Assembly (NCBI GenBank): GCA_024138015.1
Contig: JAMXBB010000002.1
Location: 47,434,746-47,498,745 of the forward strand
Reading direction: 5' to 3'
Source of the DNA: Lumnitzera littorea
Lineage: Eukaryota > Streptophyta > Magnoliopsida > Myrtales > Combretaceae
DNA length: 64,000 bases
The notes under the pieces were generated by a model, which did no database searches, was not told where the DNA came from, and worked only from the letters and a program-made list of their open reading frames with translations. Position 1 is the first letter of the stretch. Each line of letters begins with the position of its first letter. The position numbers and the translations under genes are program-made. This document shows, piece after piece, positions 23,531 through 34,659 of the stretch.

Positions 23531-23950
23531 TGATCTACAATCTTCCCCACCGTTCATTCCAAAGATTAGAACCTCAACTCAGTGGGATCAATAACCTCGG
23601 GATTGATATTACCGTTGTTGATGTTGGTGTTGCCATTTCCTTGGTTAGCTATTCTGGTTTGAGAGCGGGTTCTAATAAGACTTCTTTGGAAGGTTTGGCA
23701 TTTGGGAACTATATTGGTAACTTGGATTTATGATCACTTCTTAACAAGTTAGCATATGAATATTTTAATTTTTGAAAATATGGAACTGAAATAAATGAAT
23801 GAAATGCACATGGGCCATACGGATGAAAAGTAGAGAATCAAAGATTAACTAACAAAACAGCAAGTTATTTATTATTCTTGAATTCCCGAAGTTTTATTAC
23901 ATAAAAGAAAAGAAAAGATACAAATTCATCTATACTAATTTTCTTTTCTT
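23531..23950. other. Spacer between gag and the upstream ORF, decayed
   Basis: No clear domain in either strand; probably the join between the coiled-coil ORF and gag. The plus-strand frame at 23530-23733 is antisense to gag-proximal sequence and not supported. Confidence 0.35.
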
Positions 23951-25440
23951 CTATAGGCTGAATGACACTTTCTTTTCCTTCTTTTGATCATGCTTTGTCA
24001 CTTCCTCAAACTCTTGGATTTTCTTCTCTGCCATATTCAATTGGTGTTCCAAGGCGTGTGACCTTTGCCTAGACTCTCGAAATAGGTTTTCCCACCTATC
24101 TTTTTCATCATAAAGGACTTCCATACAAGCTTTTACCTGGTCCATATAGGTCACCATTTTAGAGCTAGGATGCATAAGGGAGGGTTGAAGGACTTCTAGT
24201 GCCCAATACCGCATCATGCTTGCCTTGTGAAGTTAGTCGTATAAGTACTCTTTGGTGACCTAGTGTTTATCCACTTCTCCTACGAATTTACTCAAATCGA
24301 TGTTAGGGCTTACAGTCTTGGTATCCTACCAAGCTTTAATCTTATGAAATTTGGATACCTTTTCTGTAAAGTGAGGTTCTTCGAAGTTAAGGGTGAATGG
24401 CTCCAATGAAGGCCTGTGAACTATGTCCTAAATCCCCCCAAACTACCTTACCATGTTGTTTGGATAGTAGCCTGTACGCCAACTTATTTCAATCAATGGT
24501 ACAGCATGATAATCTTTACAAACCAGTATGACCTTAGTATAATTGCTCCATCTGGCGGTTCATAGTATGTTTTCGACCCGGAAATCTTGTAGAACTTCTA
24601 TCTAAAGAAGGGTAGGGATATCTTCTAGTAATTTGATCTTATCAATGAAAGAATCAATAAGATCAATCTTATTGGTGAATGTACCCCTTATCAAATCTAA
24701 CCCAAAGCATTTGATGTGACTGACGAATCATACCATTAACAGTGTCATGCTTGACTTGAGATCTCCACAGCCTCTTTTCTTAAGGAAATTAAGGTTCCTT
24801 ATTTGTTCAGCAAGTAAGGCAAGAATATAAGACTTCCCTTCCCAAAACCAAGCCACTAATTCTGCCACCCTAAAGTGTATAAGAAAATATCAGCTTGGAA
24901 ATAAGACGATGGTGAACACTGCAAATACATAGGCCTTACTTTGATTCTCCCTTTAATTTCTAAGGAACAGTCCCTGATTGTTGGTGTTGGGTTCGTTTTG
25001 GAACCAATGGATTAGATATCATATCTTGATAGCATGTTTGTTGCAATAATTTAGAGCCTCATTCATCTCAGTCTTATGGATCCCTAAGAATTTTGAAAAA
25101 ATGTAGGTTGGACCAAAGTTAAGCTCTGGAACGTATATTTCATCTAAGGGAGGAGTTTAGAGCAGTTGGGTGTATTCTTCCAAAGTTAAACTGATTAGGT
25201 GTGGCCCCAAAATGAAATGCCACTTCCTTAGGCTCCTAAAAATGGACTAAGGCGCTCACTAGCGTGATGTTAACATTCAACTTGGTTAGTAAGAGTGTAG
25301 GTCTAATCTTGTTAGTAATGAATTATTATTCTCTTGGGTTAAAGGTTTGAAACCACTGGTTGAGTATGTGCTTTGGTTTGTGGACATGAATCCCCTTGGC
25401 AAAGACCTTGGCATTAAATGAGCTAGCTATTTCTTAAATG
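23951..25440 (-). pseudogene. Plant-specific ORF upstream of gag (DUF7745-like) with coiled coil
   Basis: The clearest part, 24217-23951, is 88 residues with a heptad-rich helix (EKDRWENLFRESRQRSHALE, then QLNMAEKKIQEFEEV). Upstream, 25400-24218, reads as a longer degenerate ORF with words such as GLDLIRGTFTNKIDLIDSF, VPLIEISW and IDLSKFVGEVDKH. These resemble the plant retroelement region that databases label DUF7745, which sits before Tat-type gag. Stops fall mostly where Trp or Gln would fit. Function of this region is unknown in the family. The identification is from memory, not a search. Confidence 0.55.
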
Positions 25441-25864
25441 TTACAAGGAAAGCATAAATTACAAAGGACAAACTATTTACATGAAAAGAAATTACAAAAG
25501 ATTTCCTATGTACATAAATTCTAGGAAAAACACAGGGAAAGAAACTCTGGGTTTTGTCATTTTTTTTTTATAACATTGCTACCTTGTTAGTCAATCGTCA
25601 ATCCCATATAATGTATGCAAAAAAGGATAGGTTCTAAAAGTCCTTAAACTTTGTAACCTTACGCGTTTATGAAAAAACGGTTCCTTGGTCATATCGCAAT
25701 TTAAGTAGGGTAGCCTAATCGACTCCAAATAGTGGTTGCCCGACTATGCTTGGAAATTACACAATGGCTCCCTGTCTTAAAGTCTTAAGATGGTTTGAGT
25801 TCGACTGTATCTATCATACATTCATGGTACAAGAAATAAATCCCCCCTTCCCCCATTCCCCCCT
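25441..25864 (-). other. Leader sequence of the Tat element (left of the solo LTR)
   Basis: Non-coding in either strand as far as I can see. It ends in a C-rich tract (CCCCCCTTCCCCCATT) into which the solo LTR inserted. The plus-strand ORF at 25746-26003 crosses the LTR boundary and is not real. Confidence 0.4.
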
Positions 25865-26736
25865 TGTTACGAACCGTAACCAAGAACAGTCAAAGCCAGT
25901 CGCTAGATGGGTTCAAGCTTACATAAAGCTCGAGAAAAGATTAATGGGAAAAATGCGGAAGGGCAAAATGAAGAATGAACCAGTAAGCAAAACCTACAAA
26001 TAGCTTTAGAGAATATAATGCACTAATGGAACTTCTGAAAACTTACGACATAATTCGATATAATACACGAATTGATTCGGTGAGGTTACTCACCACCTAA
26101 CCTTACTTAAGGGAAAGGATAAGGGTGGTGTTGAGAGTAAACAAATAGTGTTTACACAAGAAAGAAAAGTACTCAAAAGTGTATTAGGAATAATCTGATA
26201 TCTTTTATAGCTACAAGTATAAGGATATTTATACCCATAAGTTAGGGCAACTTGTCTAAAAAGGAGAAAATAAATAGGGCATTTCTTAAGGAAGTAATGT
26301 ACAAGAAACAAAAGAGTAAAAAACAAAAGAGTAAAAATAAATATACAAGAAAAACAATCATTGGTGCAATGGATTCTATATATGATACTGTACACGTAGC
26401 GAAGCTACATTAGCAAGGTCGTTAGAAGATGCGGATAAAAAGTACGAATAGATGGATTTATCCAAGTAAGGATAGCTTAGTCAATCTGGACTCTCTCTCT
26501 CAGCTTCTCAGCAAGGAAGATGCTGAGTAATTGGTTGGCTCGACACTAAAGAGTAATCATTAACTTGTCATACTATAGAAAAATGGGCAATCATATGACA
26601 CGGCATAAAAGGTGACTCACCAAGAAAGTACTTGGCCTTGGCAAGGGTTGGTTGGAACAAAAAGATTCATCGTGCCAGCCCCTCTAGTTCTCGGGCTCGG
26701 CTGCGAGTTAGAGGTCCGATAGCTTGATTCCCATCA
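25865..26736 (-). mobile_element. Solo LTR, chromovirus-like family (family B), copy 1
   Basis: Starts TGTTACGAACC and ends GATTCCCATCA, flanked by perfect 5-bp duplications CCCCT (25860-25864 and 26737-26741). Related copies lie at 38769-39725, 46379-47235 and 50391-51271. Orientation is taken from the minus-strand TATAAATA box (26226-26233) and from the minus-strand pol genes beside the other copies. Length 872 bp. The ORF at 26090-26395 is an LTR frame without meaning. Confidence 0.85.
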
Positions 26737-26899
26737 CCCCTCCCCCCGCCAAATAGTTAAATACATAAAACTAAACCTGCAAAAATGTTAGTACAATTAT
26801 GATATAAATAAAGAACAAATAAGTAAATAAATTATATTAAGGTGATTTTTAGGGATTAATTTTAATTTTGGAAAATCGAATGGCTAACCCTCTTGACTT
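26737..26899 (-). other. Leader sequence of the Tat element (right of the solo LTR)
   Basis: Short AT-rich untranslated stretch between the nested solo LTR and the PBS-like site; begins with the CCCCT duplication and a C-rich run. No gene. Confidence 0.5.
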
Positions 26900-26919
26900 C
26901 CTTAGTAGAATCGCTAAAC
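26900..26919 (-). other. Primer-binding-site-like sequence of the Tat element
   Basis: Immediately downstream of the 5' LTR on the coding strand the sequence reads GTTTAGCGATTCTACTAAGG. With G-to-A and C-to-T changes reversed it resembles the TTTGGCGACTC-type site that I associate with Tat/Ogre elements. The matching tRNA (probably Arg) is from memory. Confidence 0.5.
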
Positions 26920-29391
26920 TGTCCAACCTAGTTTTTCACTCCCGGTTTTTATAAATTAATTTTATCTAAATTGATTAGTATTAAATCGTACCCTTTAAAT
27001 ACTGACCCTCAACTAGGGTTTAAAAAAAAGTGGTTTTTATTTTGAAAATATATTGGAGTCGCCACCTGACTAGAGTCGGGGTAACCAATTAGATCTACAA
27101 GTCTATCGATTAAACCAATTTTATTAAAAAAAAAATTTTAGAAACTAGAGATCTAGATTCAAGGGTTAGGTTTGTTAAATCCTTACTAGTACCATTAACT
27201 TTTCAAATTTAGTTTTAATCTTAGAAATCACCTTTCAATTTTATAAAACAAAATGCAATTGTTAGTTACTCTAATTAGATAACTTAAGTAATTTAAACTA
27301 AAAATAGGAAAATTAGGTTTTTTTATTTTTCACTGTCGCCTTGTAAATGCCTACGTATCTGCTATTTGAGATCAAACATATATAATTCTTTTAATGAAAA
27401 CTTTAATGGGTTTTTAATTTTAATTCTTGGAAATGATCGTGTTTACATTTTTTTTATTCAATTTGGTTTATTTAAGAAAATTTCTAAAAAAATGTCCGAA
27501 ATTAGAATTCTTTTTTGAAAAATTCTAAAGTGCTCTAATTTGGAAAGAGTCCGTTTATTCATTATTTCTTTGAAAACTCGATTTTTCTAAGTGTCAAAAT
27601 GATTTTTATTCACTAACATATATATTTTATTTTTATTATACTTTCTTATTTATTTCTTCATCTTTTTTTTTTATCTACTCTTGTTAAACTAAATAAATAA
27701 AAGTTTACTTTTTTTTTCTTCTATTTTTCTTTTTTATTACATTTACATTGTAAAATAGATGAGTAAATAAATAAGAAAAAACAAATAAATAAATAAAAGG
27801 AACATTAATCAATTTAACAATGTAAAAGGGTCGAACCGGCGGGGATATGCGTGCGAATCAAGGCGTGGGTCAAATCTAGTTTGGGTCATCAAATCGGATC
27901 ATCAGGTCGAGTCGTCGAATCATCAGTGGCGACAGCAACAACAAGGCGCGATCCAAGGCGTTTTGGCCAATAAATCGAGCAAGGAAAAGGGGATTCGTGT
28001 GTTTCTTATTGGGGTTATGGGGAGTAGAAAGGATGCTGTAGCCGATAGAGATCGTTTAAGTCGTAGTTATGATCGGCGGTTGGTGGCGATGTATGGATGG
28101 TGTCATCGGGGGTTGTTGGGTGCAAGAGAGGTATTGGGTCAAGGGTTTAAGTATGCTACGAGCACGGCCATGGCATCAAGTTTGGTTGTCAAGCGATGTA
28201 GAGTGGTGTTTCAAAGAGGTGGTTATGGTGGTTAGGGTTTGGCTATGGTGGTTCAGAAATACGACTAGGGAGCACGATGGTGGTTGGTTGTGGTTGGGTT
28301 GGGTTGGGATACTCAAGTCCAAAGGGTTCGGCTGTGGTAGTGAGCTTGACCGAAGGTAGCTTAACAGAGAAATTCGAAGACAGAGAGAGAGAGGGTCAGT
28401 TGGTGTAGAGAGAGAGTGATCAAAAATTAAAGAAGGAGTGGTTGTAAGTTGATTGTGATATTCATTTGTGATCGTCTCTGTTCTGAAACCAACCTAAGAC
28501 CACCATTTATACATTGAATCGACTTAGAAAATAAGGAAAGATGAAATTGGGTTAAATAACAATGTCCAGATTTTTAGATTTTTTCCAACTTTTGGAGCTT
28601 GATTTAAATGCATATTTGACCGAATTTAGACACATTTTTTATACCAATCCATAGTAGGCCATGCAGAGGATGATATTACACCATTAATGGGTGCATTTAA
28701 GTAGGGAAATGATGTGAAATCTAGGGCCAAAGTGAAGGGGTTGAAGCTAGGGAAAGTGGAGGAAAATCGAAGGAAAAAAAAGGGAAAGGGAGAGAAAGAA
28801 AAGGAAAATGCGTTGGGCTACATTAGCTAATTCGACCAACCACTATATGCCACATATCCTCATGTGACACATGGCATGCTACATAGCGCCACGTTGGCTC
28901 GCCATCCAACCCGATGCTGCCATATGTTAAGATACATGGCACAATGAGATCTTAACACGTGGCAGTTCTTAATCGATTGAAATAATAAAAAAGACTTTGC
29001 ACACCTTTGCCAAGATTCGAACCCTAACCTCTTATTTAATGCAATGCATATGTCTAAGTGTTTATCCATTAGATCGTTGACTTATGTCTTGTCCATATGT
29101 ACAATTTGGCTTAGATTTTAATCTATCCCAAGCTTAACAGTCCACTTTCTAATTTTACTAAAACTAAAAATTTATTCTATTAAAAGATTATTATTTTCTA
29201 AATACCCTAAATTTTCAATTTTTTATGTTTTTTCTAAATTTTTTCATTTTTTGTATTTTCTAAATTTCTTATTTTTTGGATTTTCTTTAATTTTCTATAT
29301 TTTTTATATTTTTTCTAATTTAGGACCCTTTACCCTATTGAGAAAATAAAATAGAATAAAATAAAATAAGGGAAAAAATTAGATATCTATA
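26920..29391 (-). repeat. 5' LTR of the 15-kb Tat-like element
   Basis: About 2472 bp. Plus-strand left edge TGTCCAACCTAG, right edge AGATATCTATA. Collinear with 14254-16832, with many transitions and small indels. TATAAAT box on the minus strand at 28505-28511, tRNA-like block at 29011-29085. The two overlapping plus ORFs (27963-28235, 28069-28359) fall in a conserved G-rich part of the LTR and have no domain. Confidence 0.88.
29011..29085 (-). other. tRNA-like (A/B box-like) block in LTR copy 2
   Basis: Minus strand carries GGGTTCGAATCTTG, a near-consensus Pol III B box, with an A-box-like ATCTAATGGATAAACAC about 50 bp upstream. Same position as in LTR copy 1. Confidence 0.5.
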
Positions 29392-29396
29392 GGATT

Positions 29397-30035
29397 TGCC
29401 AGGTTATTAGGATCAATTCAAGTGAAAGCGAGATTGAGATATTGTACCGACATCCCAACGCTTATTTTGGAATTGTCTCTTACTCCTGAATTACCATCAA
29501 AGACGATGATTATGTGGAAAACTTATTTGAGATGGTCGAAGTATTTGGACAAACCTACATTCACCAATTATATGTGAAGATCATAGAACTAGAAGGAGCC
29601 CCCAAGGTAAATGTAGCACATGTGTCTCTAACTCAATTTAATGAGTCAGTTGAATATGAAGATAACCCACTACCTATGCTCGCCCTTACAGGAGATGACA
29701 ATATTGCAGTCGATGAGGCAGTTAGATCGGTATTTGAGAAGAAAGTTTCGCATGATCGGGCAGTTCAACAAATTGGAAGGCTAGATGATGAGGTTGACAA
29801 TGATTATGAGCCTAGTATAGATGAAGAAGATGATAGTGACAGCAGCAACGTTGGTGCTAAAATTGATATGCCTCCCCTACATCCGATTATTCCTATGATG
29901 GGTGGTAGTTGTTCCTACATGCCGGAGATGTTATCTATACACCATTGTGTCTTCTTTAACTTCAACAAAGAAAAAGATGCTTTCTACAAAAGCACCTTCC
30001 TTCTTATTTTCAATCAAGCTGAAGGCGCATTTTAG
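29397..30035 (+). pseudogene. Mutator-like (MULE) N-terminal ORF, right half
   Basis: In frame from 29397, the codon after the GGATT duplication, to the stop after 30035. It is interrupted by one TGA (29487-29489) where Trp would fit (YS*ITIKDDD). Visible parts: ITIKDDDYVENLFEMVEVFG and QLYVKIIE, then an acidic linker (DEVDNDYEPSIDEEDDSDSS) like that before the MULE transposase domain. The transposase core itself is absent. With 14113-14253 it forms one ORF split by the retroelement. Family call by resemblance only. Confidence 0.5.
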
Positions 30036-30840
30036 AAATGTACTTTCATTGCAAGGAACACATTTTATTCCTCCACTTTTGTAACCTCAACTCCTTGCAT
30101 GTCTTATAATGTTAATTAGCTTTTCTATCAATTTTATTCAAGAAAAAACATTCAAGAAAAAACAAGTTTATTCGAATCTACAATCCCCTATTCCACCTTT
30201 TTAGAATCTTAACTTTTAGATTATAGAATAGAATTATGTTGCACTAATAAAAAAAAAATTTGTAAATTGTGTATTTTCTAACCTTATCTCATTTTACGAA
30301 TGTTGTCCACTTCTATTCTTAAGACCAACTTTATTGCCGTTTCCGTAGTTAAGCTCTATACTCAATAAAGAGGAATCAAACAAGTAAATTTAAGATATCT
30401 ATAAAACTAACTCGATTAACCTAAAAATTTATGTATAGGATTGAAACTTTAGACGAGGAGACTCTGTGGGCTTGAATATTAAAAATATAATAAAAATAAT
30501 AATAATATAGCTAAAATAGTACGATTTAACTATATTACTTATTATTTACTGTAATCACGTAAAATATATTTTGTTAGTTTGTAAACTTTTAAAGATAAAT
30601 TATACATATAATAAAATTAATATGAGATATAAAATAACATATATAATATATACGTACGCGTCATGTAAAATTTTTAAGTATGTATGTATACCAGTAATTA
30701 GTAAAAATACCCTAATATATGCATTTTATGTTAAAAAAAACCTAAGAAAATTAATAAAAATCATTAAAAATGATTTAAAAAATCATAGGCAATTAGGAAT
30801 TAGTAGTTTAGGCATGTGTAATCACTAAGATAGGTGTTTG
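30036..30840. other. AT-rich DNA, no gene seen
   Basis: The 85-codon plus frame at 30571-30828 is AT-driven (Ile/Lys/Tyr/Asn-rich) and has no domain or promoter context; I reject it as a gene. Confidence 0.45.
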
Positions 30841-33370
30841 TGACATTTGGCAAAGGATCATGGAAGAATTGAGTGATATTTAAGCTTAAAACATTGAGGA
30901 GAGAAAAAGAAAGTCAAATTGCATAAGAAAATCAATCCTAAAAATACAAAAATCCTCTCTACTGGATAGTACATGCAAATTAAGATTTAGGAAAATTAGG
31001 TTATGGATTTAGGGATTTAAAGAAGTAAGTTAGGAAATTATATAAAAATAAGGTACAATCTGGGTAGCTAAAGTTGAATTTTTTTATGTAGTCTAAATTC
31101 TACCTGATTTTGTAAAATTTTGCAAAAATACTAAAAATACCTAGAAAATTATGAAAAAAAAAATTATTCTTACGTATTTTTGTGTATAGAATCTAGGAAA
31201 AATATTATTTTGTATAAATTTAGTAGCTATTATATACATCTTTAATAAATTAGAGAAATCGAACAACTTTTGAAGTTGAAATAAATTAGGCAAACGATGT
31301 AGTTTTCACTTCAAAATTTTATAAAAGCTATCCTAAGTTAATATTAATTTGCAATGTCAAAGTTTTTCATGATACTATTTTTTATATTTTTATTTGATTT
31401 TTTAGCCTAAAATAGTGTTTTTAGTAAAAATGATGTATTTCTTTGCATAATTCCACTTAGATATTGAACTTGAAACATATTTAGAGTATGGATATTGATT
31501 TGGAGTGGTTGGATTGATTAATAAAGAGAGAAGTTATGAGAAGTTGGAAGTTGGTCTTAAATAGTGAAGTTAGGATTTGATTAATCTAGTGAAATTGAAA
31601 CTATTGATGCATTGTGATGTAATTTATAAGGAATTGGGAAGTAATGAAACAAAGGAAGATTTGTTTGAAGTGTTATTGTTGTTTTTAATTTGATTCTATA
31701 GTTATAATTTAAAAGGAAAGTTAGTAAATTAGCTAAACTTAGGATCTTGGCTAAGAGCATATGATAACTCAAAGGATTTTAAGGATAAATTTTACACTAG
31801 ATTAATACTCAAAGAGCAAGTCATAAGTGAAAATTATGAAGTAAATGTGAAAACAAGGGAAGCAGAGCATCGATTAGAAGATAATTTAATTAAAAATCCT
31901 ATAGATAATAGAGTTAGAGGGTAGCTTAGAGGATTGTCGAATAGGGAGCTTAACTTGGAGAAGTTTAGACGCTGTCTTAGAGGATAAAAATTAGTGTAAC
32001 AAATAACCCTTGTATAGTTTAGAGAGTAACTCAAAGGATTTGTGGACTAAAGGAAATTACTGTAAAACTACTCAAAATCAAACTCAGAAGATTTTTAGAC
32101 TAAGGGAAAACTATTATAAAACTACTTAAATTCAAACTCAAAGGATTTGGCCTACTAAGGTAACTTATGAAAATCAATGAATAGTCAAGAAATCATGATT
32201 TTAAGTGAAATTAACTTATGAAATTTATGACTAAACAACTAAAAACATATAAAACAAACTAATGACTAATGAATTAAGACTTGAAAACTAATCTATTGTA
32301 TATTTTTAGGAATAGTTGAACGGCAAGGAGGAAACAGTTAGGATTGATGCTTTATGACATATTGAAGTATCATATCAAAATACTTGGAGAAGTAAGAGTG
32401 TTTGTTTGTGGTTGTAGCTAGACTGTTTATTCGTGTGCTATGTGTGTACTTATGATACTAATTGATGATTGGGAGTTGAACTCCAAGTGCTATTTTTTGC
32501 TTGAATATAACTTATCTTGCGTGTATGAACTTAGTTGCTCACTTGATAATCCAGATTAATCTTGAGTTGACTAAAGATATAATGTAACTTTCACGAACCC
32601 AATCGGGATAACAATTAGGTTGTCAAACTAAATACCGACACTTCAATGAAGATAACAAAAATAGTTCTTTTTCCCACTATTAGTCGAAATAAGTAATAGG
32701 AGGGAGATCGTGGTAAGGTTGGGAACTATGGTTCGAATATTATCTGAGGAGGGTGATCTCCATCGCATAAGCTCGAATTTATTCTAATAGTGTCACATTG
32801 AATCTCCTAAAAATCCATGTTAGAGTGGACAAAATTACTCTAACTTCACAATGAACCGATTAAACATTGTGAGATGCTATATCATTTGTTTGTTGCATTT
32901 GCATTTAATTAATGATTGAACTACCATGTTTACTAATATACTTTTATAACTTCGTCCCTTCTTACTAAGCTAGTTGAGCTCATATCCTAATAGATTGTTT
33001 TGTAGGTATAGAGTAGAAACTGAGGATGCCTCGTTACAGTTGTCCGCAAGTTAGTTCCAACAGGTTAGGGAGTGAAATGTTGAAGTCTGGTGAATGGATC
33101 TAAGCTCATATTACTTTTGTTTTTTTTTTTTTGTGGGAGGATTATAAGGTTTTCCTAAGAAGCCTTATAGTTTTCGCTAGCTCACTATTATATCTATATA
33201 TGTAATGTAGTCCTCCTGTAGAGATGTATAGTTCTTTTCGAAAACTTTGAAACTTTTGACGTATGATAAGCTATGTAAATGAACTAAATTATCTGTAAGT
33301 ATAAGAATAAGTATTTTGTAAAGTGTTACTTCACAAGTCTTCTATGTTACGGGTGCCAAACTGACTGGTT
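30841..33370 (+). mobile_element. LTR-like remnant (Tekay/Del-type look), limits uncertain
   Basis: Non-coding. It shares the layout of the block at 19.8-21.7 kb: CTTACTAAGCTAGTTGAGCTCATATCCTAATAG near 32963 corresponds to a similar run near 21230. A 53-54 bp tandem repeat lies at 32029-32170. The right edge near 33350 reads GTTACGGGTGCCA, LTR-terminus-like. No target duplication or internal region was found. Confidence 0.35.
32029..32170. repeat. 53-54 bp tandem repeat
   Basis: ACTCAAAGGATTT (or a close variant) starts at 32029, 32082 and 32136, followed each time by GACTAAGG-like and ACTGTAAAACTAC-like words. Weaker related words (TTAGAGGAT, CTCAAAGGATTTT) extend the pattern left to about 31760. 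Confidence 0.75.
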
Positions 33371-34659
33371 CAAAGCTAGTTGAGTCACCATTCGCTTTGT
33401 GTAGACTATACCTATGTTAGCAATTAAGGGGGTAGCTTAAAGCAACGCCAATGAATGAGTACATTAAGTTTTATTTCCAACTATTTTGTTTTTTCCTTAA
33501 ATGGTTTAACCATTATTATTATGGATGAATTTTTACAGAAACATTATACAAAATATTTTTTATGTAAATAAAACATTCATTTTGTAGTAATCACATCACA
33601 TAGATATTAACGAAACCATTTGAAAAAATTAAAGCAACAAACATTGTACTTAACGCGAGATCTACAAAGTTTATTAAAATGTGATAAAAGATTCACAAGA
33701 TTATATAATTAAATAATTATAGATGTCATGATAATATATGGTCCAACAATTAACCATGGGAAAATGAAGACATAATATGGAAAACGGAATAAAATATAAA
33801 TTTAAACTAAAATATTTTCTTCCTCAAAGTACAAGTATAAGTAAAATAATCTCTCTATATTCTAAGAAAATCAGATTTTGCTATAGTAATAATATCAAAT
33901 ACTTTGTCAAAAATAAAAGAAAGAAACTATTCTACTATAGAAAACAAGCTTTAGTAGATGATGGATTTAGTAATAGATGAAGGAGTAGAAAGAAAACAAT
34001 GATGAAGTAAAGACTAAAGATAAAAGATGGAAGGGAAGGGGTTAACAAACGTTTAGTTTAGGGTTTCGATAGGCTGAATTTACTTGAATTTGATGAAATG
34101 GTATCCTTTATTTATTTAATTAATATTACAAGATGGGAACCTTGGAAGCCATACCTTATATGCTTTAAAATATAGGTTCTAAGATGAGTACAAAATACCC
34201 TTATTTCTTACCCATATCCTACCATATGAGAACAAGTTCTAGAAATTCACTACTTGGAACCAATGATGTGATTTTAGTTACCTACCCAGTCTAGTAAGGT
34301 CTAAGTAGGCATGCTGTACAATAGAGTTATTCACTTATCCCTATCTTCAACTCTTGAAATTAACTCTTGAGAGCCTTTATGTTGCCACTCTACATCGAGT
34401 AGGTAAAGTAATTGACACTCAATTTATCTTTTCTTCTTTGATTTTTCATTGGAAAGTGATTGATCGTAAACGTGGTTCTATATGCCATTTATCTATGATT
34501 GATGCATCTCATGAGAATTAATTTTAATTGATTTGTATGTACCTTATTTCAAAAGTAAAAAAGAAACAAACAAACAATTTTAATAATTAATTAACATATT
34601 TTTGTTTTTGGTAAATAAAGCTAACTTCATTAACTAAATCAAACATATGTACTCATAAT
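33371..34659. other. AT-rich DNA, no gene seen
   Basis: Contains only short AT-biased frames such as 33777-33980. No domain, RNA gene or repeat boundary was recognised. Confidence 0.4.

Larger units (their letters stand above)
14254..29391 (-). mobile_element. Degenerate Tat/Ogre-like Ty3/gypsy retrotransposon with both LTRs
   Basis: Two long direct repeats (14254-16832 and 26920-29391) bound an internal region with minus-strand gag and integrase remnants. The 5' LTR is therefore the right-hand copy. The target duplication is GGGTT (14249-14253) against GGATT (29392-29396), differing by one transition, and the host ORF frame rejoins across it. Order on the coding strand: 5' LTR, PBS-like site, leader with a nested solo LTR, plant-specific upstream ORF with coiled coil, gag with zinc knuckle, [LTR-like block replacing protease/RT], RNase H tail, integrase, 3' UTR with 86-bp tandem repeats, PPT, 3' LTR. 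An ORF upstream of gag, large LTRs and a repeat-rich 3' UTR are known traits of the Tat/Ogre lineage. It cannot be autonomous. Confidence 0.9.

Noticed and set aside
27963..28359. Two overlapping Gly/Trp/Arg-rich plus ORFs
   Set aside because: G-rich part of the 5' LTR; no domain, and not maintained in the sister LTR.
29514..30035. Independent 173-codon gene starting at 29514
   Set aside because: The reported start is a GTG inside a longer frame that continues from 29397 and, across the retroelement, from 14113.
30571..30828. 85-codon AT-rich ORF
   Set aside because: Composition-driven; no support from context.
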